DNA from: Synergistaceae bacterium
Lineage (GTDB): Bacteria; Synergistota; Synergistia; Synergistales; Aminobacteriaceae
DNA: 64,000 nt
Direction: 5' to 3'
Assembly (NCBI GenBank): GCA_017470485.1
Contig: JAFUYQ010000019.1
Coordinates: forward strand, 1-64,000
The notes under the pieces are model-generated. The model saw only the letters and a list, made by a program, of their open reading frames with translations, had not been told where the DNA came from and did not search any database. Made by a program: the position numbers and the translations under genes. Every line of letters begins with the position of its first letter. Position 1 is the stretch's first letter. Positions 43,130-52,134 of this stretch are shown piece after piece.

Positions 43130-43617
43130 TGGCGATTTTGACTTATTCAGCGCGTACTCTTTTAGCTAAGTATCTGATTACGCACCCATTATTTTTGGCT
43201 ATAGGCAGAGGGAAAAAATCATGGGACACTGACCCAGAAGCCCCTGATTACGAAGATACGGACTTACTGAGCGTGATTGGTTACAAGAAGCTGACGCGCT
43301 CATTTTTTGTAAATGAAGATGACAATGGTGAGATTGACTTACCGGGCGGACGTTATTATTCAGCGTCAGAAACACCGACAAGGCACGCCTGCTTAGAATT
43401 TCAGTTTAAGTACGGCGAGGCGGTTGACGTTGAGATTCGCGAGGTAGGAATTTTTGCTGACACTGTGATCACGGGCGGTCTTCCTGCAACTCAAACATAT
43501 TTCACCCCATCTCAGGTTATCGCTAAAGGAACGTTAATCACGCTCGAACATCTTGAAGCCCCCGACACATTCACGCCAAATAAGAAGGGGTGTTACCGAA
43601 CGGTCTTAACGATTTAG
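43129..43617 (+). CDS. Tail/baseplate-associated protein
   Basis: 163 aa codons, hydrophobic N-terminus (TYSARTLLAKYLITHPLFLAIG) and ACLEFQFKYGEAVDVEIREVGIFA. Genes with this pattern lie next to gpI in myophages and are annotated as hypothetical tail proteins. GAGGAGG precedes ATG 43129. Confidence 0.6.
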   Translation: MAILTYSARTLLAKYLITHPLFLAIGRGKKSWDTDPEAPDYEDTDLLSVIGYKKLTRSFFVNEDDNGEIDLPGGRYYSASETPTRHACLEFQFKYGEAVDVEIREVGIFADTVITGGLPATQTYFTPSQVIAKGTLITLEHLEAPDTFTPNKKGCYRTVLTI

Positions 43618-43629
43618 GAGGCGGTCATT

Positions 43630-45027
43630 TTGACGGGAGATGAAATTAAACGGTTAATCGGAGTGCCTGAGTACTACAACCGTTACGACAAAGAAAAAGG
43701 CTGGGACTGCGTAGCTGTCCTCGTGGGAAGGGCTACTCAAGCGGCGGAAATTAACGAGCTTCAAAGCATTCTGGAAGACAAAACAAAGGCTGTCGGCTTA
43801 TCGCTTTACGAGGATGGAATGATAATTAATGGATGTGAAATTTCCTACAACTCATCCAGCCGAAAAGCTACTCTGCAAGCAGGACGGATTTTTCTTGACG
43901 GTCTCGTTAATGACATAGCTGCTAAAGAATTGAGTATCACAGGTACGGCAGTAATCGGAGTCTGGAAAATTTTTAGCGTTTTGACTGAGGATAATGACAG
44001 CTCTTTGAGAAATCCGGCAAAAGGCTATCCAGAATACAGAAGTCCCGGCGCATATCGCATAGTTACGACAGCGCAATGGGGATTAAGTACAGAAACGCAT
44101 GAGAACGCCATGTTCTGCGCGGTCTACAAAATCGAGAACAGAATTATAACGAGGCTGAGTAAAGCAAAGCCCGATGTCATACGCTACGACAAACATGCTC
44201 ATGGCAATTATGCCGTTGAAGGGTTGAATGTCAGCTTTGTAAGTGCTTCATCGGGCAACCAAACATACAAAGTAACAAAGGGGCTTGCCCATATTGAGGG
44301 CTACGAGACCGAGATTTTTCAAGACATTTCTTTTACTACGCCTGAAGTTTTAGACAATGAAAGAAATACTAAAGAAGTTACTCAGTCAGAAACACTTACG
44401 GGCGGCTCAAAGAAAATCACGCTGGCTCATTTGCCGATCGAGAAAATCTCGCTTGTCAGAGTCACAAAACAGCGCGCGGTTACGAATCTCACTCACGGTT
44501 CGGCGGGCTGCGTCGATGAATTACCCGATGATTCTGTTACAAAAATAATTGAGGTCAAACAGGGAGCGAAATTTTACATTGAGGGTACAGATTTCAAATT
44601 TGTTTCCGCGTCTGACGGCCTTGACTGGTCTTTATCCGGCGATGAGCCTACAGCGGGCTCAAAATTTGACGTAACGTATCAATACCGCGTGAACGCTGAG
44701 TTTATCTTTGATAGGACGAGCGTAACCGTTTCAGACTCAGATTTTTTGAGTAATGAGCCTATTGACGTTACTTACAGCTACCGAATGCCTAGAAAAGACA
44801 TTATTGTCATGAATAAGGACAGTTCGGTTGAGCTTGTGAGAGGTATGGCTGACGCTGACAATCCGATTGCGCCGGACACGCCTTCGGGAGCTATAAGGCT
44901 CGCTGAAGTTACTCAGAAATGGGTTAGCGACCCTGAAGTTAAAAACTCAGTGAGAAGCATACAGGAACAAATAAATGAATTGACACGAAAAATAAAAGAA
45001 TTGGAGGTGAGACTAAATGGCGGTTAA
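43630..45027 (+). CDS. DUF4815-type tail protein
   Basis: 465 aa, start TTG 43630. EYYNRYDKEKGWDCVAVLVGRATQAAEINELQ is a typical DUF4815 opening; the C-terminus is a coiled coil. Probably a connector from baseplate to fibres. Overlaps the next gene by 11 bp. Confidence 0.75.
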   Translation: MTGDEIKRLIGVPEYYNRYDKEKGWDCVAVLVGRATQAAEINELQSILEDKTKAVGLSLYEDGMIINGCEISYNSSSRKATLQAGRIFLDGLVNDIAAKELSITGTAVIGVWKIFSVLTEDNDSSLRNPAKGYPEYRSPGAYRIVTTAQWGLSTETHENAMFCAVYKIENRIITRLSKAKPDVIRYDKHAHGNYAVEGLNVSFVSASSGNQTYKVTKGLAHIEGYETEIFQDISFTTPEVLDNERNTKEVTQSETLTGGSKKITLAHLPIEKISLVRVTKQRAVTNLTHGSAGCVDELPDDSVTKIIEVKQGAKFYIEGTDFKFVSASDGLDWSLSGDEPTAGSKFDVTYQYRVNAEFIFDRTSVTVSDSDFLSNEPIDVTYSYRMPRKDIIVMNKDSSVELVRGMADADNPIAPDTPSGAIRLAEVTQKWVSDPEVKNSVRSIQEQINELTRKIKELEVRLNGG

Positions 45028-47407
45028 ATATGACGACAAAACCGCAAGAGGCTGGCCGTTGCCTGCTCACGGAAATCGACTCTACGATGACGTTGACCGA
45101 CTGCGCGAGGCTTTAACTCTTATTGACGCGACTATCACTAGTGTTGACACACATGAGGGCAGTATCGAAAACAGGCAGGATTTTCTCGACACTCGAATGG
45201 ATACTATCGCAGGGCAGGCTACGGAAGACACAGAAATCCTTGACGCTCGCGTTGACGCTGAAGGCGTGGTACACCCGAATCTTGGACACGCTATAAGAAA
45301 CGCTCATGCCGGGCTAGTTGGACTTGTTGATGATTTTACTGGTCTGCTGAGGCAGTTTAACGCGCTTGCAGAGGCGCAAATTCAGGGCGAGCTGAACAAC
45401 CTTGACGCAAATGAACGCCGAAAGAAAGAAATGCAGCTGGAGTCTCTGACACGCTTAATGCAAGATGACGGGCTACAGCGTCAAATTCACGAGGCTTCAA
45501 CCGCAATCCTTCAGACAGCTCTTAACCTCCATGACACGAACAAACACCGAAAATCTGATTTAGCATATGAAGAAAGCGCAAGAATTTCCGACACTGAAAG
45601 TCTACAGGCTCAGATTGACACATTGGCAACGGCAATTCATGAAAATTTGTTGAACCTCCATGAGGTCAGCGAGCGGCGCAAGGCTGATTTACACCGCGAG
45701 GAACGCGAGCGCATAGCGCATGATGCAGACTTGCAGACACAAGTTAACCGTGTGTCTGCTGCCGGACTTGAAAATTCTCTGGCAATTCATCAGGAAGCCG
45801 AACAGCGCAGAAAAGATATTGCCGAAGCCCAAGACAATTTTGAGTATCTTTGCGATAAAAGCGCGAGGCTCGAAGATGAAATTGAAATCGAGAAAAATAC
45901 AAGGTCGGAGCAGGTTTCGGAGATTAGCGAAGAAATAGCTTCTGAAATTCGCGTCCGTTCTGAAAACGATTTAGGACTAGCGCGTCAATCGAATGCCAAC
46001 GCAGAGGCAGGTATTCAAAACGCCTTGACCCTCCATGAGGTCAGCGAACGGCGTAAAGCTGATTTACACCGCGAGGAACGCGAGCGCATAGCTTATGACG
46101 CTGACCTGCAAGGGCAAATTAACGAAACAGCAAAAACAAGTCTTGAAAATGCTTTTAACTTACATCAAGAGGCTGAACAGCGCAGGATTTTAGGCGGCAG
46201 GATAGAGGCTCTCGAAGATGCCGCAGACCTCAGCGATGACAATGATGAATATCATCAGGCGCAGATTGATTCTCTTGTTGAAGCTAATATGCAAGAGGCG
46301 TTGAATCTTTGCAATGAAGCTGAACACCGAAGAATAGCAATTACCTCAGAGAGTAATGCTCGCATTGAGTCTAACGCAGATTTACAGTCGCAGATTGATA
46401 CAGAATCAAATGCCGGACTTGAGAATGCTCTCGCAGTCCATCAAGAAGCAAAGCAACGGCGCAAAGACATAGTCGAAGAAGCACAGAGCCGTCACGCGGA
46501 AGATGCGAATCAACAGGTACAGACTGATACAGCATCAGCGGCAATTATACAGAATGCCATAAATTTGGCTGATGAAGCACAGAAACGCCGACAGCTTGCA
46601 GAGCGTCTCGTTGAGGAAATCCATGACCGAGAACGGGAGATACAGAATCTGTTAATCCGCATAGGAGAGCTTTATGAAATTCCATTGCCCGGCATTGACG
46701 GGAAGTTTGCCACGCTCCAAAAGCAGGCAGGCGCAAACGCAGAAGCAAACATTGAAAACTCAATGAGCATACACGCTGAAGCGGAGCAAAGACGCAAAAT
46801 TACAGCGGCTCTAAAAGATTTTATTTTAAGGAGTAACCAAAATGAAAAGTTCAATCAAGAACAAATTGATATGTTGGCTTGTGCGATTTTTGAAACTGCC
46901 CTGAATCTAAAAGAGGGAATCTCCCGGCGCAGGTTGGCAATCGTTCAGGAGACACAGGCCCGTATTACGGGCGATGCAGACTTACAGGCGCAAGTTGATA
47001 AAGCGTCAACAGCAGGTATCGAAAATTCCCTTGCGCTACAGCGTGAAGCAGAACAGCGCAGGGAGGCAGTTAATAATGAAGCACGAAAACTTATTAACTA
47101 CGCAGACAGTTCGCAATCCCAGTTTGGCAAAATTTCAGGCGCAGTTATTGAAAATGCTTTAAGCATTGCAAAATCCAATGAAAAACGCAGGACTGAAGAC
47201 AATGAAGAACGCATTACGCGCTACGCAGAAGACGGCAGCATGCAGTGGCAAATAAACAAAATCGCTGAAACCTGTATGCAAATAATGCTGAATGAGGCAG
47301 AAACACGAAAGAAAATCAGCGAAGTAGCTCAATCAGTTTCAGGAAGTACATGCGTAGCGTCAGATTCCGAAGTCGAGGAAATGCTCGATGAAATTTATGA
47401 CTCGTGA
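45017..47407 (+). CDS. Long coiled-coil tail fibre with repeats
   Basis: 796 aa, almost wholly coiled coil. A unit of about 40-50 residues recurs a dozen times: LQ-x-Q-[IV]-[DN] ... A-x-[IL]-E-N-[AS]-[LFM]-x-L/I-H-x-E-[AV]-x-[EQ]-RR-K. Two units are nearly identical at DNA level (around 45652-45726 and 46027-46101). It ends VASDSEVEEMLDEIYDS, a tag shared with the next gene. Probably a long fibre shaft. Confidence 0.75.
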   Translation: MAVKYDDKTARGWPLPAHGNRLYDDVDRLREALTLIDATITSVDTHEGSIENRQDFLDTRMDTIAGQATEDTEILDARVDAEGVVHPNLGHAIRNAHAGLVGLVDDFTGLLRQFNALAEAQIQGELNNLDANERRKKEMQLESLTRLMQDDGLQRQIHEASTAILQTALNLHDTNKHRKSDLAYEESARISDTESLQAQIDTLATAIHENLLNLHEVSERRKADLHREERERIAHDADLQTQVNRVSAAGLENSLAIHQEAEQRRKDIAEAQDNFEYLCDKSARLEDEIEIEKNTRSEQVSEISEEIASEIRVRSENDLGLARQSNANAEAGIQNALTLHEVSERRKADLHREERERIAYDADLQGQINETAKTSLENAFNLHQEAEQRRILGGRIEALEDAADLSDDNDEYHQAQIDSLVEANMQEALNLCNEAEHRRIAITSESNARIESNADLQSQIDTESNAGLENALAVHQEAKQRRKDIVEEAQSRHAEDANQQVQTDTASAAIIQNAINLADEAQKRRQLAERLVEEIHDREREIQNLLIRIGELYEIPLPGIDGKFATLQKQAGANAEANIENSMSIHAEAEQRRKITAALKDFILRSNQNEKFNQEQIDMLACAIFETALNLKEGISRRRLAIVQETQARITGDADLQAQVDKASTAGIENSLALQREAEQRREAVNNEARKLINYADSSQSQFGKISGAVIENALSIAKSNEKRRTEDNEERITRYAEDGSMQWQINKIAETCMQIMLNEAETRKKISEVAQSVSGSTCVASDSEVEEMLDEIYDS

Positions 47408-47464
47408 TGTTAATCGTGGTGCGCAACACGTTTTGACATAAATATTTTTCTGGAGGTAGTAATA

Positions 47465-48079
47465 ATGGCTTATGATGTAAATGATCTCGTAACCGTAAAA
47501 CAGCTAAAGAAGAGCGCACAGAGAGCCTCACAAAAAGCGGCAGCACTCGAAGAAGCAATCAACAACAAAATATCAAGCGTCTACAAAGCAAGAGGTTCGC
47601 TCGCGTCAGCCTCTCTGACCAGCGACCTGCTTGTCAAAGCAAACGAGGGTAATCTCTACAACATCACCGATGCGTTTACGACCACAGAGCTTTTTGTCGA
47701 AGGAGCAGGCAAAAAGCACACAGCCGGCACTAACGTGGCAGTAATCGAGACTGCAGCACCGGTTTATACGGCCTCATCGGATACAACGATAGATGCGGAG
47801 AAGACTTACTACGTGAATCAGAACGGAGGCTACACGGCTGTAACACCAGCTGGGAATGAAGACCCGTCAGAAGAAGGCTGGCACGAGCTTACAACACCTG
47901 CAACGTACAAGTTCGATGTCCATTCTGGCGATTTGTCAAACATTCAGGTTCTGGCAGTGCCTACGACACCCAACACAATAGCCGGGCTTGATGCGACTGG
48001 TCAGGTAATTCCGCTGGAACTCAATGTAGCTGACGACAGCGAAGTAGACGAAATGCTTGCTGAAGTTTACGGCGACTAA
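47465..48079 (+). CDS. Fibre-associated protein with shared C-terminal tag
   Basis: 204 aa. N-terminus TVKQLKKSAQRASQKAAALEE (coiled coil), central beta-rich region, C-terminus VADDSEVDEMLAEVYGD, nearly the same as the end of the preceding fibre. Possibly an adaptor or receptor-binding subunit; not recognised otherwise. Confidence 0.6.
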   Translation: MAYDVNDLVTVKQLKKSAQRASQKAAALEEAINNKISSVYKARGSLASASLTSDLLVKANEGNLYNITDAFTTTELFVEGAGKKHTAGTNVAVIETAAPVYTASSDTTIDAEKTYYVNQNGGYTAVTPAGNEDPSEEGWHELTTPATYKFDVHSGDLSNIQVLAVPTTPNTIAGLDATGQVIPLELNVADDSEVDEMLAEVYGD

Positions 48080-48097
48080 CCCAGCAAAACTAAAAGA

Positions 48098-48128
48098 GGG
48101 CGGAGCGAACAGGCTCCGTCTTTTTTTA
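48098..48128 (+). terminator. Terminator within the fibre cluster
   Basis: CGGAGC (48101-48106) and GCTCCG (48113-48118) form a compact stem followed by TCTTTTTTT. It lies immediately before the ribosome site of the next gene, so expression of the variable-protein and RT genes is probably reduced relative to the fibres. Confidence 0.85.
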
Positions 48129-48143
48129 TGAGGAGGTGGCTCA

Positions 48144-48647
48144 GTGGCTTATGAAAATACTCTACCCACCGTAGGGCAGCTCAAGAAAGTAGCCGGAAAA
48201 ACCAAAACGGAACTGGATAAGCTGGCGTTAGAGCAGAAAGTTCTAGAAGCCCGTATGGACACTCAAGTAACGGCCACAACAGAAGCAGACGCGGATTACG
48301 CAGCAGAAGTAGCCGATGGCCGAGTAGACACATGGGCAAACGAACACGGCAGTTTAGGGGCAAGTATTCGAGGCGGACAGCAGAGGATAGCTCAAGGACT
48401 TCAGCAAGTTCAGGAGAGTCATCAGGAACAGATAGACAAATTAGCAAACGCCATGCTTGAAGACGTGGCAGGAGTAGCCGAAAGTCTTGAAACTCGCCGT
48501 CTCGAAACATCTAACGAGGAAGAAACACGCATAGAGAAGGACGCTATCTTGCAGGAGCAGATAGACAAACTTTCCAATGCAATTCTCGAAATAACCACAC
48601 TAATCGCGGAAATGCGAGAGCAAAGCAGAACGACACAGGAGGAATGA
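48144..48647 (+). CDS. Small coiled-coil fibre protein
   Basis: 167 aa, GTG start at 48144 after GAGGAGGTGG. N-terminus (MAYENTLPTVGQLKKVAGKT) resembles that of the 47465 gene; the C-terminal half repeats QIDKL[AS]NA[MI]LE. Probably the shaft or chaperone for the next protein. Confidence 0.6.
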   Translation: MAYENTLPTVGQLKKVAGKTKTELDKLALEQKVLEARMDTQVTATTEADADYAAEVADGRVDTWANEHGSLGASIRGGQQRIAQGLQQVQESHQEQIDKLANAMLEDVAGVAESLETRRLETSNEEETRIEKDAILQEQIDKLSNAILEITTLIAEMREQSRTTQEE

Positions 48648-48651
48648 GAAT

Positions 48652-49983
48652 ATGGCAGAAGTAGCACATACCGCATGGTATGATCAGGGAACAGTAAGCG
48701 TAACCAGCGGAAGTACGAAAATCTCAGGCTCAAATACAAAATGGCTTACAGCGGGAATAAATCCGGGAGCAACATTTCGGTTAAACGGCTGGCCATATGA
48801 TTACGAAGTAGCGTCAGTAGTAAGCGATACGGAAATCCAGTTAAGAAGACCGTACTATGGCAGCAACGTAAGCGGAGCTGCGTACACAATCGACCGAAAT
48901 TTCCAGTCAACGCTTCCCTCCGACCTAGCGTCTCGTACAGCGGCGGTCATGGGAAAGTACGAGAACTATATCGACAGCGACCTGCAGAAAATCACGGGCG
49001 AAAGTGCGTACCAGATAGCCAGAAGGCTGGGGAAAACGACAGCGGCTACGGAGGCGGCATGGATTGACGAGCTGAAGGCCGGAGCGGAGTACACAGAGTA
49101 CAAGAACAAGTTAGCGGCCTTGATAGCAGATGAAGCCGGAAACCACAACAGCCACTACTTTAATGCGAGCATGGGGCTGTTCACGGACGAGGTGTCAGCG
49201 AATATCCGCAATGCTACATTTAAGGGGCTATTTCCCGGCCGACCTTTTATTTTCAGTAACATACCCTACACATACATTGACGAGAATGACGAGGAGAAGT
49301 CGAGTACATACAGTGGGATAATGAGGGTAGCGGACATTGATTACTACCTGAGATGTGGAGACAGCGACCTGACAACGCATCACATAGTGGTAGTGCCAGA
49401 CACACCGCTATACAATGCGCCGATGAATCCTACGAATACGACAGAGGGCGGTTATGTCGGCTCAAAGATGCGGACAAAGTATCTGCGCAGAGCAGAGGCA
49501 ATCTTCAAAGCGTGCTTCGGCGAGAATCATGTTCTGAAGCACAGGATATTACTGACGACAACAGTAACGGACGGCAAGCCTACTGCCGGAGCATGGTGCG
49601 ATAGTCTGGTTGATTTACTTAACGAGCTGATGGTCTACGGGAGCTATATCCACACTCCTGCAAATGACGGTGTAACAATCCCTTACAGGTACACGGAAAG
49701 CAAATCGCAGCTTGCGCTTTTCCGCTACCGTCCTGACCTGATTGTTAGCAGCCGTTCATGGTGGTGGCTAAGAGATGTCGTTTCGGTGGCTTTTTTCGCC
49801 AATGTGAACAACAATGGTAATGCTAACTACAATAACGCGTCCCTTGTTGGTGGCGTTCGCCCGAATTCACTTTCTGCACAACTTTCGAGTTTCGTTCTCG
49901 CGTGCAGGTTAAGGGAAGGAAGGGATATCCTTTCCGCTCGTATAGCGGATAAATGCCAATCACCTGAGTACAGTTACGACTGA
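48652..49983 (+). CDS. DGR target protein with C-type-lectin-like variable domain
   Basis: 443 aa. Residues 1-90 look like a tail-attachment beta domain; the middle is globular. The last 110 residues carry SSRSWWWLRDVVSVAFF, then an Asn-rich stretch (VNNNGNANYNNAS) and GGVRPNSL, the pattern of C-type-lectin-fold variable proteins diversified by retroelements. The reverse transcriptase gene follows within about 80 nt. Its position at the fibre end suggests it is the receptor-binding tip. Confidence 0.75.
   Translation: MAEVAHTAWYDQGTVSVTSGSTKISGSNTKWLTAGINPGATFRLNGWPYDYEVASVVSDTEIQLRRPYYGSNVSGAAYTIDRNFQSTLPSDLASRTAAVMGKYENYIDSDLQKITGESAYQIARRLGKTTAATEAAWIDELKAGAEYTEYKNKLAALIADEAGNHNSHYFNASMGLFTDEVSANIRNATFKGLFPGRPFIFSNIPYTYIDENDEEKSSTYSGIMRVADIDYYLRCGDSDLTTHHIVVVPDTPLYNAPMNPTNTTEGGYVGSKMRTKYLRRAEAIFKACFGENHVLKHRILLTTTVTDGKPTAGAWCDSLVDLLNELMVYGSYIHTPANDGVTIPYRYTESKSQLALFRYRPDLIVSSRSWWWLRDVVSVAFFANVNNNGNANYNNASLVGGVRPNSLSAQLSSFVLACRLREGRDILSARIADKCQSPEYSYD
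49758..49865 (+). other. Candidate DGR variable region
   Basis: This segment encodes the WWWLRDV...GVRP part. From 49801 to 49836 it holds many AAC/AAT codons, the codons at which DGRs change adenines. The adenines are mostly intact, so this copy looks little diversified. I see no second copy (template repeat) nearby. Confidence 0.5.
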
Positions 49984-50065
49984 GACTTTAGCGTCCGGCC
50001 TCTTTGTTCTACGGCGCAGGTGGTTTAGACTTTCCCTTTTGGAGGCAAGGGAGGTCTTTTTCATT

Positions 50066-51328
50066 GTGATTTTTCTTGACGCTAATGTAATTTATGAGGC
50101 TATGAGGCTTGCCATCAAAAGCGGTGATAAAGACAGATATGTTACGCAGTTATATCAGGTTAATCACTTGCTCTACACTGCTATGTTGCAAGAGGCTTTT
50201 CGTGAGGGCAGCTACAAGCCCGAAAAAGGCAATAAATTTGTGCTTAAAGAGCGCGGTAAAACTCGTTTTGTTACAAATAACAAAATGGTTGATAAAGTCG
50301 TCAATCATATGATTTGCGATGAAATACTGACACCGGCTCTGAAACGTTTTTTGATTCACGATAATGGAGCGTCTCAGAAAGGTAAAGGAGTGAGCTTTCA
50401 TCGGGTGCGTTTCGAGACGCATTTACGGGACTATTTCAAGAGATATGGAACGAACAAGGGCTATATACTTCTTGGAGATTTTTCCGGCTATTATGCGAAT
50501 ATTCGACACGACATCTGTGGCAAAGTTTTGGCGCATTTCTTGAAGCGTTCTGGATTTGACCGAGAAGATTTAGCTATGGCTTGGCGGATACTGACAGGGA
50601 TTTTTAATACTTTTCGCGTTGATGTCAGCAGGTTCTCTGATGATGAAATTCGTGTCATGTATACAAGCAAGGTTGACGCAATGCTGAACTACGGCGTTGA
50701 TGAAACATTGCTCACAGGCGAGAAATTTCTTAACAAGGGCGTTGACATAGGCAATCAAACAAGCCAAAACATCGGTGTTATTTTTCCTTACAGACTAGAC
50801 AATTACGTAAAGATTGTGGCAGGGATAAAAGGCTACGGCAGATACACCGATGATTTTTACGCGATTGCCTCAGACCGCGAAACGCTGAAAAATCTGCTTG
50901 AAGGTCTTAAAGACATAGCAAACAAATACGGAATAATAATCAATAAGCGCAAGACTAGAATTGTAAAACTTTCCAGCTTTTACCGACACTTGCAGAACGG
51001 ATACAGCCTCACCGAAACAGGCAGGGTAATCCGCAAGATAAATCCGAAATCAATAACCCGTGAACGCAAAAAACTGAAAGCATATAAAAGACTTATTAAC
51101 ACGGGCAGAATTACATTAGACGAGATAGAAAACATCTTCAAAAGCTGGATATGCGGCAATTATCAAAGAATGTCGCACTGGCAGATTTACAACATGTACC
51201 AGCTTTACATCAAATTATTTGAGAGGAAACCAAAATGGAAGAAAAAGCGAAGAACAACACATGCACGGTTACGTTGGCTGATGGAACACAGCTCACCGAG
51301 CTGGAACTTAACGGCAACAACTTTGTGA
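50066..51328 (+). CDS. Reverse transcriptase of a diversity-generating retroelement
   Basis: 420 aa. RT motifs: LLGDFSGYYANI (domain 3), DIGNQTSQ (IGxxxSQ, diagnostic of DGR RTs) and GRYTDDFYAIAS (YxDD catalytic). The C-terminal region after VKLSSFYRHL has basic helices, typical of the thumb. GTG 50066 is preferred over TTG 50039, which has no ribosome site. The last 94 nt overlap the next gene in another frame. Confidence 0.9.
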   Translation: MIFLDANVIYEAMRLAIKSGDKDRYVTQLYQVNHLLYTAMLQEAFREGSYKPEKGNKFVLKERGKTRFVTNNKMVDKVVNHMICDEILTPALKRFLIHDNGASQKGKGVSFHRVRFETHLRDYFKRYGTNKGYILLGDFSGYYANIRHDICGKVLAHFLKRSGFDREDLAMAWRILTGIFNTFRVDVSRFSDDEIRVMYTSKVDAMLNYGVDETLLTGEKFLNKGVDIGNQTSQNIGVIFPYRLDNYVKIVAGIKGYGRYTDDFYAIASDRETLKNLLEGLKDIANKYGIIINKRKTRIVKLSSFYRHLQNGYSLTETGRVIRKINPKSITRERKKLKAYKRLINTGRITLDEIENIFKSWICGNYQRMSHWQIYNMYQLYIKLFERKPKWKKKRRTTHARLRWLMEHSSPSWNLTATTL

Positions 51329-51594
51329 GTAAATCCGAAGTTACGCCTGAGACTTTCAGGGGCAAGCTGTCAAAGGTAACAATCAGCGGAGACGCTGAGG
51401 CGGACGAGGCCGGCCTCATCGGGACGCATGAGCATATGGAGCTTGTGCAGGTGGCTCATTATACTCAGAAAACTCACGGCCTGCCTGACGGTTGGTATTT
51501 CGTACTCAGGGATATTCCGACTGATGAGATGGAAAAACGCCAGCTCCGCGCAGACGTTGATTACGCGATAATGCTGGGCGGATCAAGTTTCTAG
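51235..51594 (+). CDS. Phage hypothetical protein
   Basis: 119 aa: TVTLADGTQLTELELNGNNFVS, DEAGLIGTHEHMELVQVAH, VLRDIPTDEME. I recall homologs in the tail-to-lysis interval of myophages but know no function. ATG 51235 has GAGG upstream and lies inside the RT 3' end. Confidence 0.6.
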   Translation: MEEKAKNNTCTVTLADGTQLTELELNGNNFVSKSEVTPETFRGKLSKVTISGDAEADEAGLIGTHEHMELVQVAHYTQKTHGLPDGWYFVLRDIPTDEMEKRQLRADVDYAIMLGGSSF

Positions 51595-51606
51595 GAGGTG
51601 AAGAAA

Positions 51607-51741
51607 ATGTTTGAGAAAATCAAGGAGTATTACGAGCAGGGATTTTGGGACGAGGCAAGAGTTCGCGAGGCCGTTGCTAAGAATGTAATCACGGCTGACC
51701 AGTTCAAGGCGATAACAGGCAAGGGTTTGTTAGGCGAGTGA
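51607..51741 (+). CDS. XkdX family protein
   Basis: 44 aa: FEKIKEYYEQGFWDEARVREAV, then VITADQFKAITGKG, the full XkdX pattern. These tiny proteins lie at the end of tail operons next to lysis genes; role unknown. AGGAGGTG precedes ATG 51607. Confidence 0.85.
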   Translation: MFEKIKEYYEQGFWDEARVREAVAKNVITADQFKAITGKGLLGE

Positions 51742-51743
51742 AT

Positions 51744-51775
51744 CTATCATTTCGGTGAGGTTAACGAAATGATAG
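51744..51775. other. Perfect 11-bp inverted repeat
   Basis: CTATCATTTCG (51744-51754) and CGAAATGATAG (51765-51775) with a 10-nt loop and no T-run. It immediately precedes the terminator at 51785. It may be an RNA processing hairpin or a protein-binding site. Confidence 0.5.
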
Positions 51776-51784
51776 AACGCACTT

Positions 51785-51817
51785 GCGGGGGGCTTTACGG
51801 CTTCCCCGCTTTTTGTT
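51785..51817 (+). terminator. Terminator at the end of the tail operon
   Basis: GCGGGG (51785-51790) pairs with CCCCGC (51804-51809), with further GC pairs inside, followed by TTTTT. Separates structural and lysis genes. Confidence 0.85.
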
Positions 51818-51834
51818 TAGGAGGAGGAATTCTA

Positions 51835-52134
51835 ATGTTTGAGCAGATAAAAATATGGGCAGTAGAGCAGGTTATGTGGGCTGAGAAAAATCTCAAGGAT
51901 AAGGACGGCTCCGAGAAAAAAGCGGCGGTCATCAAGAAACTTGACGAGATGATAACGCTCCCGTCATACCTCGAATGGGTTGATGATGTAGTTCTGGCAT
52001 GGCTGGTAGATAAGGCTTGCCAGAAGCTCAACGAGTTTTCAGGGCGTAGCTTCGGCGATATAGAGCTGAGCGAGAGGGAAGAAAAGGAAATAGCTGACGA
52101 GATTGAAAATCCCAAAGAAGGCGAGGTGGCATAG
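51835..52134 (+). CDS. LLH-type holin-associated protein
   Basis: 99 aa, no membrane segment. AVEQVMWAEKNLKDKDGSEKKAAVIKKLDEM resembles the soluble part of phage LLH holins; directly upstream of the muramidase. GGAGGAGG precedes ATG 51835. The call rests on pattern and position. Confidence 0.5.
   Translation: MFEQIKIWAVEQVMWAEKNLKDKDGSEKKAAVIKKLDEMITLPSYLEWVDDVVLAWLVDKACQKLNEFSGRSFGDIELSEREEKEIADEIENPKEGEVA

Noticed and set aside
45600..46200. Tandem DNA repeats as a possible CRISPR array
   Set aside because: They are imperfect, in frame and encode coiled-coil repeats of the fibre; there are no short identical repeats with unique spacers. No CRISPR array was seen anywhere in the window.
49984..50065. 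DGR template repeat between the variable protein and the RT
   Set aside because: The stretch is too short and does not resemble the variable region; it holds only the RT leader and ribosome sites.
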